From Flavobacteriaceae bacterium (lineage in GTDB: Bacteria > Bacteroidota > Bacteroidia > Flavobacteriales > Flavobacteriaceae), in NCBI GenBank assembly GCA_002698745.1, contig PAAD01000023.1, positions 1-52,503 of the forward strand: a DNA stretch of 52,503 bases, in the 5' to 3' direction. A program made the position numbers and the translations under genes. Positions 24,319-31,690 of the stretch are shown here, one piece after another. Every line of letters begins with the position of its first letter. Position 1 is the stretch's first letter. The notes under the pieces are model-generated. The model did not search any database. It was not told the DNA's origin and saw nothing but the letters and a program-made list of their open reading frames with translations.

Positions 24319-25383
24319 TTATGCGTTTTGTTCTAAATTTTTCATTACGTCTACCAATTCTTGAACGGACTCAATTGGAAGGGCGTTGTACATAGATGCC
24401 CGGTAGCCACCAACAGAGCGGTGCCCGTTAATTCCGTTAAGACCAGCTTCTTTAGCTTTATTCTCAAAGCTTTCTTTTAGAGACGCCTCGTTAAGGGTGA
24501 AAGTTGCATTCATTGAACTACGGTCTTCTTTAGCAGCAAAACCATCAAATAGGTTGTTACGGTCTATTTCATCATATATTAGTGCCGCTTTGGCGTCGTT
24601 TTCTTTTTCAATAGCTGCAATGCCACCTTTTTCTTTTAACCACTCAAGGGTTAACATAGAGGTGTATACAGCAAAGACAGGGGGTGTATTGAACATACTG
24701 TCTTTGTCAGCGTGAATTTTGTAGTCTAACATAGAAGGAATCTGTCTAGATACCTTCCCAAGGGCATCTTCTTTTGCCACTACAAGTGTGGCTCCAGCAG
24801 GCCCCATATTTTTTTGTGCTCCAGCGTATAGTAAATCAAACTTGCTAAAGTCTATCAAACGAGAAAATATATCAGAAGAGGAATCTGAAATTAGCGGCAC
24901 ATTTGTTTTTGGCAATGATTTGTATTGCGTCCCATAAATGGTATTGTTTGTTGTGATATGAAGGTAATCTAAGTCTGACGGTATGTCAAATCCTTTTGGG
25001 ATATAATTGAAATTGGCATCTTTTGAAGACGATAGTTCAACTACTTCACCCAACAGATTTGCTTCTTTAATGGCTTTTGTAGACCAAGTGCCTGTATTGG
25101 CATAACCCGCTTTGGTTTCAAGAAAGTTATTGGCAACATTTAAAAACTGCTGACTGGCACCACCCTGAAGAAACATGGCCGTGTATCCCTTACCTTCTAA
25201 TCCTAAAAGTTCGATTACAAGAGAAGTTGCCTTGTCCATGATTTCGATAAAAGCTGGGCTTCGGTGTGATATTTCAATAAGAGATAATCCTGAATTGTCT
25301 AGTTCTACAACTGCTTGGGCCGCTTTTTGCATCACTTCTTGTGGGAGGATACAGGGGCCAGCACTAAAGTTGTGCTTTTTCAT
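24319..25383 (-). CDS. serC: phosphoserine aminotransferase
   Basis: 354 residues, normal family length. It converts phosphohydroxypyruvate and glutamate to phosphoserine (it also acts in PLP synthesis). Conserved segments are HNFSAGPCILP at the N-terminus, EISHRSPAF, LQGGASQQF, GAQKNMGPAGATLV with the PLP-binding Lys, and the C-terminal HRSVGGYRASMYNA. It leads the operon serC-serA-DUF6787 and is separated from the acyl-CoA reductase gene by 61 nt. A near-consensus -7 box (TTACTTTGC, 25403-25410) lies 19 nt upstream. Confidence 0.97.
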   Translation of the reverse strand: MKKHNFSAGPCILPQEVMQKAAQAVVELDNSGLSLIEISHRSPAFIEIMDKATSLVIELLGLEGKGYTAMFLQGGASQQFLNVANNFLETKAGYANTGTWSTKAIKEANLLGEVVELSSSKDANFNYIPKGFDIPSDLDYLHITTNNTIYGTQYKSLPKTNVPLISDSSSDIFSRLIDFSKFDLLYAGAQKNMGPAGATLVVAKEDALGKVSRQIPSMLDYKIHADKDSMFNTPPVFAVYTSMLTLEWLKEKGGIAAIEKENDAKAALIYDEIDRNNLFDGFAAKEDRSSMNATFTLNEASLKESFENKAKEAGLNGINGHRSVGGYRASMYNALPIESVQELVDVMKNLEQNA

Positions 25384-25444
25384 TTACAAATTAATTTGAG
25401 CGCAAAGTAACAAAAACGTCAGCTGTTACACACCTTTTTTAATG

Positions 25445-26479
25445 TTACTTTTTCAACAAAAAAGCCATGGTATCAACATGGTCGGCATAATCTCCAAGTT
25501 TTGGATACTGAGTTTGACCAAAAGCGAATGCATTTTCCACACAATTGCTAACCACACACTGAATGTGTTCTTCTTGATCATGTAAACGCTGATTTACCGC
25601 TTTTAAATTTGTGTAAGTGCTGTAATGTACACAAGCAATTGGAGAACTTAGCCTATCATCTTTTTTTAATATGATAAAACCATTTTCCAAAAATTCTTGT
25701 TCTTGCATCAAATAAACCGCTTTGTTGTAGTCGTAATTGTTGGCGTAAGCACTGTGTTGAATAAGTTCTTTGTGTACAAAAAGTGCCAAAAATAATTTTT
25801 TAAAATCATAGCCATCAGGTACCATAATGTGTGAAACACTGCGACAACCCAATCCAAAATATTGTATCATGTCCTTACTTAAGGCAGCTAAATCATCTTG
25901 TGTTTCATTGCCATCCAGTACCGCAATACCAATTCTTGTCTTGCGTATGATATGCGGTTTTTTTTTAAAATAGTATTCAAAATACCGAGCTGAATTATTA
26001 CTACCAGTAGCAATAACTTTATCATAAGTTTTAAGACTACCTTCAATAAAACACACCTTGTCTTCCCAATTTGGCATAACTGAAACAAGAAAATCTACAA
26101 CAAAAGGGAGTAGTAAGTTATCATTGGACGAAAGTTTTGCCTCAATACTACAGCCACTTGCAAGCCCACAAAGAACATCATGTAGACCAACCAATGGGAT
26201 GTTACCTGCCAATACCAATGCCAATCGTGTGGGCTTATTCTGCTCTGGATAGTTAGCTAGCCATTCAGTAATATCTTTTTCGTTCAGGGTTTTCCCCCAT
26301 ACAGATATGCAAAATTCGAGATTTTCTATTGTAAACCATTTATTTTGATTGGAGGCTTTAACAATTACGTTTTCAATTTTTTCAATCCAGCCATCGGCTC
26401 TTTTTTTTTGGAAAGAATAATCATTTAGAAGATTTCCTAAGGCAGAAAACGCCTGAATAATTTGTGTATGTTTTGTCAT
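25445..26479 (-). CDS. LuxC-like acyl-CoA reductase
   Basis: 344 residues. The family (PF05893) reduces acyl-CoA or acyl-protein to aldehyde with NADPH. The probable nucleophilic Cys is in YFGLGCRSVSHI, preceded by VIATGSNNSARYFEYYF (cofactor-binding region) and LVLAGNIPLVGLHDVL. No luxD, luxE or luciferase genes are nearby; the gene is divergent from a ferredoxin and lies next to serC. Flavobacteriia commonly keep this order, so it is probably a core lipid-aldehyde function, not bioluminescence. The substrate is unknown. Confidence 0.88.
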   Translation of the reverse strand: MTKHTQIIQAFSALGNLLNDYSFQKKRADGWIEKIENVIVKASNQNKWFTIENLEFCISVWGKTLNEKDITEWLANYPEQNKPTRLALVLAGNIPLVGLHDVLCGLASGCSIEAKLSSNDNLLLPFVVDFLVSVMPNWEDKVCFIEGSLKTYDKVIATGSNNSARYFEYYFKKKPHIIRKTRIGIAVLDGNETQDDLAALSKDMIQYFGLGCRSVSHIMVPDGYDFKKLFLALFVHKELIQHSAYANNYDYNKAVYLMQEQEFLENGFIILKKDDRLSSPIACVHYSTYTNLKAVNQRLHDQEEHIQCVVSNCVENAFAFGQTQYPKLGDYADHVDTMAFLLKK

Positions 26480-26481
26480 GG

Positions 26482-26513
26482 TTTGGTTTACAGAGTTTAT
26501 GACCCTATTTTTG
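26482..26513 (+). promoter_or_regulatory. promoter of the ferredoxin/ychF operon (TTTG-N20-TATTTTTG)
   Basis: A -33 TTTG (26482-26485) is followed after 20 nt by a perfect -7 TATTTTTGC (26506-26513), 18 nt before the ferredoxin ATG. This is the best complete Bacteroidota promoter in the window. It abuts the divergent -7 box of the acyl-CoA reductase gene. Confidence 0.6.
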
Positions 26514-26521
26514 CAAAGTTA
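26514..26521 (-). promoter_or_regulatory. -7 box TAACTTTG for the acyl-CoA reductase gene, back to back with the ferredoxin promoter
   Basis: Perfect TAnnTTTG on the minus strand, 34 nt before the ATG at 26479. It directly touches the plus-strand -7 box, giving the near-symmetric core TTTGCAAA. Confidence 0.5.
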
Positions 26522-26531
26522 AAGAATTGAT

Positions 26532-26882
26532 ATGGCTATTATCATTACGGATGATTGTATTAATTGTGGGGCTTGCGAGCCCGAATGTCCAAATACAGCT
26601 ATTTACGAAGGCGCTTTTGATTGGAAATACGCAGATGGCACCTCATTGAGTGGTGACATAGTACTTCCCAATGGAAATGCTGTAAATGCAGAAAACTTGC
26701 AAGAACCTATATCGGATGAGGTTTATTTTATTGTTCCTGATAAATGCACCGAGTGTAAGGGCTTTCATGACGAGCCACAGTGTGCTGCCGTATGTCCAGT
26801 TGATTGTTGTATTCCAGATGAAGGCCATGTGGAAACAGAGCAAACTCTTCTAGGCAAACAACGCTTTATGCATCCCGATTAA
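26532..26882 (+). CDS. 2[4Fe-4S] ferredoxin
   Basis: 116 residues. The first cluster motif near the N-terminus is [12 protein letters not shown] (Cys 9, 12, 15 and 19). The second is [18 protein letters not shown], an expanded loop as in Alvin-type ferredoxins, followed by VDCC. It carries low-potential electrons in the cytoplasm; the redox partner is unknown. It is divergent from the acyl-CoA reductase gene with abutting -7 boxes, and 1 nt upstream of ychF, so likely co-transcribed with that ATPase gene. Confidence 0.95.
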   Translation: MAIIITDDCINCGACEPECPNTAIYEGAFDWKYADGTSLSGDIVLPNGNAVNAENLQEPISDEVYFIVPDKCTECKGFHDEPQCAAVCPVDCCIPDEGHVETEQTLLGKQRFMHPD

Positions 26883-26883
26883 T

Positions 26884-27978
26884 ATGAAAGCAGGAATCGT
26901 AGGCCTACCTAATGTAGGAAAATCAACCTTATTTAATTGTTTGTCCAGTGCAAAAGCACAGAGTGCAAATTTTCCTTTTTGTACCATCCATCCAAACATA
27001 GGGGTGGTTAATGTTCCAGACCCGAGGCTAAATAGGTTAGAAACATTGGTTGATCCCGAAAAAGTTATACCTGCAACAGTAGAAATTGTTGATATCGCTG
27101 GATTAGTAAAAGGAGCAAGCAAAGGGGAAGGCCTTGGAAACCAGTTTTTATCAAATATTAGAGAAACAGATGCTATAATTCACGTATTACGTTGCTTTGA
27201 CAATGACAATATTATTCATGTAGACGGCTCTGTTAACCCAATACGTGATAAAGAAACTATAGACATAGAATTGCAGCTAAAAGACCTGGAGGCCATTGAA
27301 AAACGCATAGAAAAAGTGAAACGTGCTGCACGCACTGGCAATAAGGACGCGCAAAAAGAATTGGCTGTTTTGGAAGTACTGCATAAATCTCTAGATGCCG
27401 CAGTTTCTATACGTGCCATTGAATTAACCGATAGCGATCGATTGACTTATGTAAAACCCTTGCAACTAATCACGGATAAGCCTGTGTTATATGTTTGTAA
27501 TGTTGACGAAAGCGCCGCCGCTAGTGGAAACTTTTATGTAGAGCAAGTTAAGACTACTGTTGCAGATGAAAATGCCCAAGTATTGGTGTTGGCAGTTGCT
27601 ACAGAAGCAGATATCAACGAATTGGAGACCTATGAAGAGCGACAATTATTTTTGGAGGATTTAGGTATAGACGAGCCTGGGGCTGCCAAATTAATTCGCT
27701 CGGCCTATAAGCTACTTAATTTAGAGACCTATTTCACTGCTGGTAAAAAAGAGGTACGCGCTTGGACCATTCATGCTGGTGCCACTGCACCGCAGTCTGC
27801 AGGGGTTATCCATACCGATTTCGAAAAAGGTTTTATCCGTGCCGAAGTAATTTCATATGTCGATTATGACAGCTTTGGTTCAGAACAAAAAGCCAAAGAA
27901 GCAGGTAAGGCTAGGGTCGAGGGCAAGGATTATATTGTCCAAGATGGAGATGTGATGCACTTTAGATTTAATGTATAA
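26884..27978 (+). CDS. ychF: redox-regulated ribosome-binding ATPase YchF (OLA1/DRG-related)
   Basis: 364 residues, standard length. The GTPase-fold domain has P-loop GLPNVGKSTLFN, switch region ANFPFCTIHPN and DIAGLVKGASKGEG. The usual NKxD specificity motif is replaced by NVDE, as in the ATP-preferring YchF family. A coiled coil occupies residues ~130-170, and a TGS domain forms the C-terminus (KEVRAWTIHAGATAPQSAG, VQDGDVMHFRF). It binds ribosomes and is linked to stress responses. It starts 1 nt after the ferredoxin stop. Its 3' end abuts the convergent thioredoxin-fold gene with no spacer. Confidence 0.97.
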   Translation: MKAGIVGLPNVGKSTLFNCLSSAKAQSANFPFCTIHPNIGVVNVPDPRLNRLETLVDPEKVIPATVEIVDIAGLVKGASKGEGLGNQFLSNIRETDAIIHVLRCFDNDNIIHVDGSVNPIRDKETIDIELQLKDLEAIEKRIEKVKRAARTGNKDAQKELAVLEVLHKSLDAAVSIRAIELTDSDRLTYVKPLQLITDKPVLYVCNVDESAAASGNFYVEQVKTTVADENAQVLVLAVATEADINELETYEERQLFLEDLGIDEPGAAKLIRSAYKLLNLETYFTAGKKEVRAWTIHAGATAPQSAGVIHTDFEKGFIRAEVISYVDYDSFGSEQKAKEAGKARVEGKDYIVQDGDVMHFRFNV

Positions 27979-28569
27979 TTACAACGTTTTAATTGAACAG
28001 CCAATAGCCTTGGTTGTGCTAACCTTAGGTAATCGACCTGATAGCAAAGCATCTATTGCATCTTCCACGTAGTATTTCTGCACTTTGTCTGGGCTACGTG
28101 AACTATCATCAATAGCACCAATATACTGTACCACATTGCCTCTATTTTGTTTTTCTAGGATGAATACATGTGGAGTTCGGGTTGCTCCATATTTTGGATA
28201 TATGTTTTGCCCCTTATCTTGTAGATAGGGAAATGAAAAGTCTTTATCTTCAGCACGCTTTTTCATATCAACAAGTTGCTCCCCACCTTTTGCAGCTGGA
28301 TCGTTGGGATTGATGGCAATAACAGGATACCCTTTAGGCTTGTATTTGGCGTCTAGGGCGTTGATTCGGTCTTCATAAGCAATTGAGTAGGGGCACGTAT
28401 TACAGGTAAATATTATTATAAACCCTTTGGCTTCATCATAGTCAGATAAAGATATCATTTCACCATTAATATTGGGAAGTGAAAAGTTAGTAGCAAGGTC
28501 ACCAATCTTATATCCGTTATTATCGTTTAAAAATAAAAGGGAACTCAATATAAAAAGGAATGATTTCAT
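27979..28569 (-). CDS. secreted thioredoxin-fold (AhpC/TSA-like) protein
   Basis: 196 residues. A short hydrophobic N-terminus (MKSFLFILSSLLFLN) suggests export. The core motif is FIIIFTCNTCPYSIAYEDRI (C-N-T-C-P in the redox position), with the cis-Pro region GATRTPHVFIL. This matches the thioredoxin-family proteins with an extended peroxiredoxin-like N-terminus common in Bacteroidota. It is probably a periplasmic thiol-disulfide oxidoreductase. A TlpA-like gene lies 3 nt upstream on the same strand, so they form a two-gene operon. The partner protein is unknown. Confidence 0.8.
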   Translation of the reverse strand: MKSFLFILSSLLFLNDNNGYKIGDLATNFSLPNINGEMISLSDYDEAKGFIIIFTCNTCPYSIAYEDRINALDAKYKPKGYPVIAINPNDPAAKGGEQLVDMKKRAEDKDFSFPYLQDKGQNIYPKYGATRTPHVFILEKQNRGNVVQYIGAIDDSSRSPDKVQKYYVEDAIDALLSGRLPKVSTTKAIGCSIKTL

Positions 28570-28572
28570 GGG

Positions 28573-29037
28573 TCAGGGTTTAAAAAGTTTAAGAATTTTG
28601 TCGAGCTTGGACGCTGTAAATGATTGCTCATAAAAACCACGCTGTTTTTTGGTGAAAATAAGCGTAGCTGGTAGGGCACCACTCCAATTGGGGTCAATGT
28701 CATTTATCCAATAATTTTCGTCTTTATCGTCCAGGTGTACAATCTTTGATTGAAGTTTGTTTTTATCAACAAAGGGCAACAACCTACTTTGCTTGTGTTT
28801 GGGAAAGTCAAGACTCACCAGTAACACTTCAACATCTTTTCTTTGGTTTAAAGACTCAAAGTAAGGCAGTTCCTTGATGCATGGTGCACACCAAGTAGCC
28901 CAAAAGTTAACCACGTAAATTTTATCTCCCTTTTGGTTAAGCAAAGGTTTAATTTCGGTATAGTTTAAAGAAGGAATTGATTGAGCACTTAACAAAAAAC
29001 AAAATAGAAGAAAAGCTAAATACTTAGAATAAAACAT
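28573..29037 (-). CDS. TlpA-like periplasmic thioredoxin
   Basis: 154 residues. A signal peptide (KYLAFLLFCFLLSAQS) leads to a thioredoxin domain with WATWCAPCIKELPYF, the classic W-C-x-P-C redox site, and the cis-Pro segment GALPATLIFTK. It probably reduces disulfides in the periplasm, for example for cytochrome maturation or for peptide substrates; that role is inferred from the family. It is the first gene of an operon with the CNTC-type thioredoxin-fold protein. A -7 box TATTTTTG lies 13 nt upstream (29051-29058). Confidence 0.85.
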   Translation of the reverse strand: MFYSKYLAFLLFCFLLSAQSIPSLNYTEIKPLLNQKGDKIYVVNFWATWCAPCIKELPYFESLNQRKDVEVLLVSLDFPKHKQSRLLPFVDKNKLQSKIVHLDDKDENYWINDIDPNWSGALPATLIFTKKQRGFYEQSFTASKLDKILKLFKP

Positions 29038-29050
29038 AATTGAAATATAT

Positions 29051-29058
29051 CAAAAATA
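29051..29058 (-). promoter_or_regulatory. -7 box TATTTTTG for the thioredoxin operon
   Basis: Perfect TAnnTTTG on the minus strand, 13 nt before the TlpA-like ATG. No clear -33 TTTG was found. Confidence 0.45.
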
Positions 29059-29133
29059 ATACAATTGTAATTCTTGTGCCGTTGTATTTGAAAATTAACT
29101 AATTTTATACTAATAACTTTTAATCAATTAATC

Positions 29134-29634
29134 ATGAAAAAGGTACTATTAGTAACAATTACTTTAATTATAACAAGTTGTGCTTCTCCTACTGGATCTA
29201 ACGCTGCTGTGGATGGTGTTGGTTTTTTTAAGCCAATGCCAGATGAAAAATTCATCACTGGGTCTGATGATGTAACTGACTTGTGGATGAAATATTTAGA
29301 CGCACACAACACCCAAGATATAGAGGCTATCAAGTCAATGAGTGCAGACTCTATATATATATTAAGTCCAGATGGATCTGAAATTTTTACCAAAGAACAG
29401 CAAGCAGCCGTGTTGGAGCAATGGTTTGCCGCAGCAAATCCAAAATGGGACGCATATTGGGCGATGCCTTACAAGTCTGTTCCGGGTGGTGCAGATTGGA
29501 TTATTGCGGGTCACAACGTTACAATGACTACAGGTGAAGAAGAAACAACAGAGTTGCATATGATTGATGGCGAAATTGTTGATGGAAAAATCGCAAGATT
29601 CTTTGTTTATGCTTTAAAGCCTGCTGTTAAATAA
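29134..29634 (+). CDS. SnoaL/NTF2-like lipoprotein
   Basis: 166 residues. A lipoprotein signal peptide ends LIITSCAS (Cys at residue 16). After a short linker comes a cone-like alpha+beta fold beginning VTDLWMKYLDAHNTQDIEAI, with SADSIYILSPDG and the end GKIARFFVYALKP; this is the helix-then-sheet pattern of SnoaL/NTF2-like proteins. No catalytic residues can be assigned. It is monocistronic and followed by a strong rho-independent terminator. It is probably an envelope ligand-binding or stress protein; that is inferred. Confidence 0.75.
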   Translation: MKKVLLVTITLIITSCASPTGSNAAVDGVGFFKPMPDEKFITGSDDVTDLWMKYLDAHNTQDIEAIKSMSADSIYILSPDGSEIFTKEQQAAVLEQWFAAANPKWDAYWAMPYKSVPGGADWIIAGHNVTMTTGEEETTELHMIDGEIVDGKIARFFVYALKPAVK

Positions 29635-29668
29635 ATAATATTTTTTACAAAAATTATTACAATAAAAA

Positions 29669-29705
29669 ACACCCACATATACTTTTTATATTGTGGGTGT
29701 TTTTT
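29669..29705 (+). terminator. rho-independent terminator after the SnoaL-like gene
   Basis: Perfect 9-bp stem ACACCCACA / TGTGGGTGT with a 14-nt AT-rich loop, followed by six T residues (five A residues precede it). Located 34 nt after the lipoprotein stop. Confidence 0.85.
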
Positions 29706-29722
29706 ATGAATTTGTAAAAGAC

Positions 29723-29759
29723 AAAAAAATTGAAACATTTGTCCACAAAGATGTTTCAA
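29723..29759 (-). terminator. minus-strand terminator-like hairpin upstream of parE
   Basis: Perfect 9-bp inverted repeat TTGAAACAT / ATGTTTCAA (29730-29738 and 29751-29759) with a 12-nt loop. On the minus strand it is followed by seven T residues (plus-strand A-tract 29723-29729). No annotated minus-strand gene lies upstream of it. It may be a terminator for antisense or small-RNA transcription, or a protein-binding palindrome. Confidence 0.45.
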
Positions 29760-29839
29760 CAAAACCCCCTTCTTAATTGTTAATTTCTTTGTTTAAGCGT
29801 GCTTTAATTTCTTGGGTTGATGCTTTAAATTAGCAATCC

Positions 29840-31690
29840 ATGGCCCAAACCAAATACAACGAAGATAATATACGCTCTCTAGACTGGAAAGAGCATATCC
29901 GTATGCGCCCTGGTATGTATATCGGTAAACTCGGAGATGGCTCCTCACCAGATGATGGTATATATATCTTACTTAAGGAAATACTTGATAATAGTATAGA
30001 TGAGTTTGTTATGGGTGCTGGAAAAACAATTGAAATCACAATTAAGGATGGTAAGGTGGGTGTTCGTGACTATGGACGCGGTATTCCATTAGGAAAAGTC
30101 GTTGATGTGGTATCCAAAATGAACACTGGTGGTAAATATGATAGCCGTGCCTTTAAAAAATCAGTCGGTTTAAATGGAGTAGGAACCAAAGCTGTTAACG
30201 CACTTTCCAATGAGTTTATAGTCTTTTCTATAAGAGAAGGTCAAATGAAGCAAGCAAGGTTTAATCAGGGAATTCTTGAAGAGGAAAATGTGGTTATTTC
30301 ATCCTCAAAACGAAATGGTACACATGTTTTTTTTGTTCCTGACGATAGCATTTTTAAAAAGTACCGCTACCGCCATGAGTATGTTGCTAAGATGCTCAAA
30401 AACTATGTTTACCTAAATTTAGGCTTAACAATTGTTTTTAACGGAGATAGGTTTATTTCAAAAAATGGCCTAAAAGACTTACTTGAAGACAACAACAACA
30501 CAGAAGACTTTCTCTATCCCGTTATACACCTCAAAGGGGATGATATTGAAGTGGCCATTACGCACAGTAAAACCCAATACAATGAAGAATATCATTCTTT
30601 TGTAAACGGACAGCATACCTCACAAGGAGGAACTCACCAAACCGCTTTTAGAGAAGCTTTAGTTAAAACTATAAGGGATTATTACGGAAAGCAGTACGAT
30701 GCTTCAGATATTCGTAAATCAATTATTTCTGCGATCAGCATCAAGGTAATGGAGCCTGTCTTTGAATCACAAACGAAAACCAAGCTAGGTTCAACGGAAA
30801 TGGGTGGCAATCTACCTACGGTTCGCACATACATAAATGATTTTGTAGGAAAGCAATTAGATAATTACTTACATAAAAATTCCTCCACTTCCGAAGCGTT
30901 GCAACGCAAAATATTACAAGCAGAAAAAGAGAGAAAGGAGTTATCGGGTATTCGTAAGTTGGCGCGTGATCGTGCAAAAAAAGCAAGTCTTCATAACAAG
31001 AAACTCAGAGATTGTCGTGTGCATTTGGGCGATATCAAAAAGGATAGACGTTTGGACTCAACTTTATTTATTACTGAAGGAGATTCGGCAAGTGGATCCA
31101 TTACCAAATCTCGAGATGTTAACACACAAGCGGTGTTTAGTCTCCGTGGAAAACCTTTGAATTCCTTCGGGATGTCAAAGAAAATCGTTTACGAAAACGA
31201 AGAATTCAATCTCTTGCAAGCAGCCCTTAACATTGAGGAAAGCATGGAAGACTTGCGCTATAACAACATTGTGATAGCCACTGATGCTGATGTTGATGGG
31301 ATGCACATTAGACTCCTTTTGATTACTTTCTTTTTACAGTTTTTTCCGGAACTCATTAAAGATGGCCACCTGTATATCCTACAAACACCACTTTTTAGGG
31401 TACGCAACAAAAAGAAAACAATCTACTGTTATTCTGAACAAGAGCGCATACATGCAATTGAAGAATTGGGTAAACAAGCTGAAATTACACGTTTCAAAGG
31501 GCTGGGGGAGATTTCGCCAGATGAATTTAAGCACTTTATTGGGGACAATATCCGCTTAGACCCCGTAATGTTGGATAAGAACATGACCATAGATGATTTG
31601 TTATCCTTCTACATGGGCAAGAATACACCCAAAAGACAAGAGTTTATTATCGACAACCTTAAAGTGGAGTTAGACAAAGTAGAATCATGA
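29840..31690 (+). CDS. parE: DNA topoisomerase IV subunit B
   Basis: 616 residues. The GHKL ATPase domain shows [15 protein letters not shown] (Mg-ATP Asn), DYGRGIPLG and [14 protein letters not shown]. The transducer is followed by the TOPRIM domain with EGDSASGS and [10 protein letters not shown]. The start [12 protein letters not shown] and the absence of the large proteobacterial GyrB insertion fit the Bacteroidota type that is annotated ParE. With the adjacent ParC it decatenates chromosomes. Its stop overlaps the parC start (ATGA). The gene is preceded by a 135-nt leader region with a minus-strand hairpin and no clear promoter box. Confidence 0.94.
   Translation: MAQTKYNEDNIRSLDWKEHIRMRPGMYIGKLGDGSSPDDGIYILLKEILDNSIDEFVMGAGKTIEITIKDGKVGVRDYGRGIPLGKVVDVVSKMNTGGKYDSRAFKKSVGLNGVGTKAVNALSNEFIVFSIREGQMKQARFNQGILEEENVVISSSKRNGTHVFFVPDDSIFKKYRYRHEYVAKMLKNYVYLNLGLTIVFNGDRFISKNGLKDLLEDNNNTEDFLYPVIHLKGDDIEVAITHSKTQYNEEYHSFVNGQHTSQGGTHQTAFREALVKTIRDYYGKQYDASDIRKSIISAISIKVMEPVFESQTKTKLGSTEMGGNLPTVRTYINDFVGKQLDNYLHKNSSTSEALQRKILQAEKERKELSGIRKLARDRAKKASLHNKKLRDCRVHLGDIKKDRRLDSTLFITEGDSASGSITKSRDVNTQAVFSLRGKPLNSFGMSKKIVYENEEFNLLQAALNIEESMEDLRYNNIVIATDADVDGMHIRLLLITFFLQFFPELIKDGHLYILQTPLFRVRNKKKTIYCYSEQERIHAIEELGKQAEITRFKGLGEISPDEFKHFIGDNIRLDPVMLDKNMTIDDLLSFYMGKNTPKRQEFIIDNLKVELDKVES

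Noticed and set aside
29780-29827. Imperfect 24-bp tandem duplication (TTAATTTCTT twice) upstream of parE
   Set aside because: Only the first 10 bases match; the rest diverges, so it is likely chance in AT-rich sequence.
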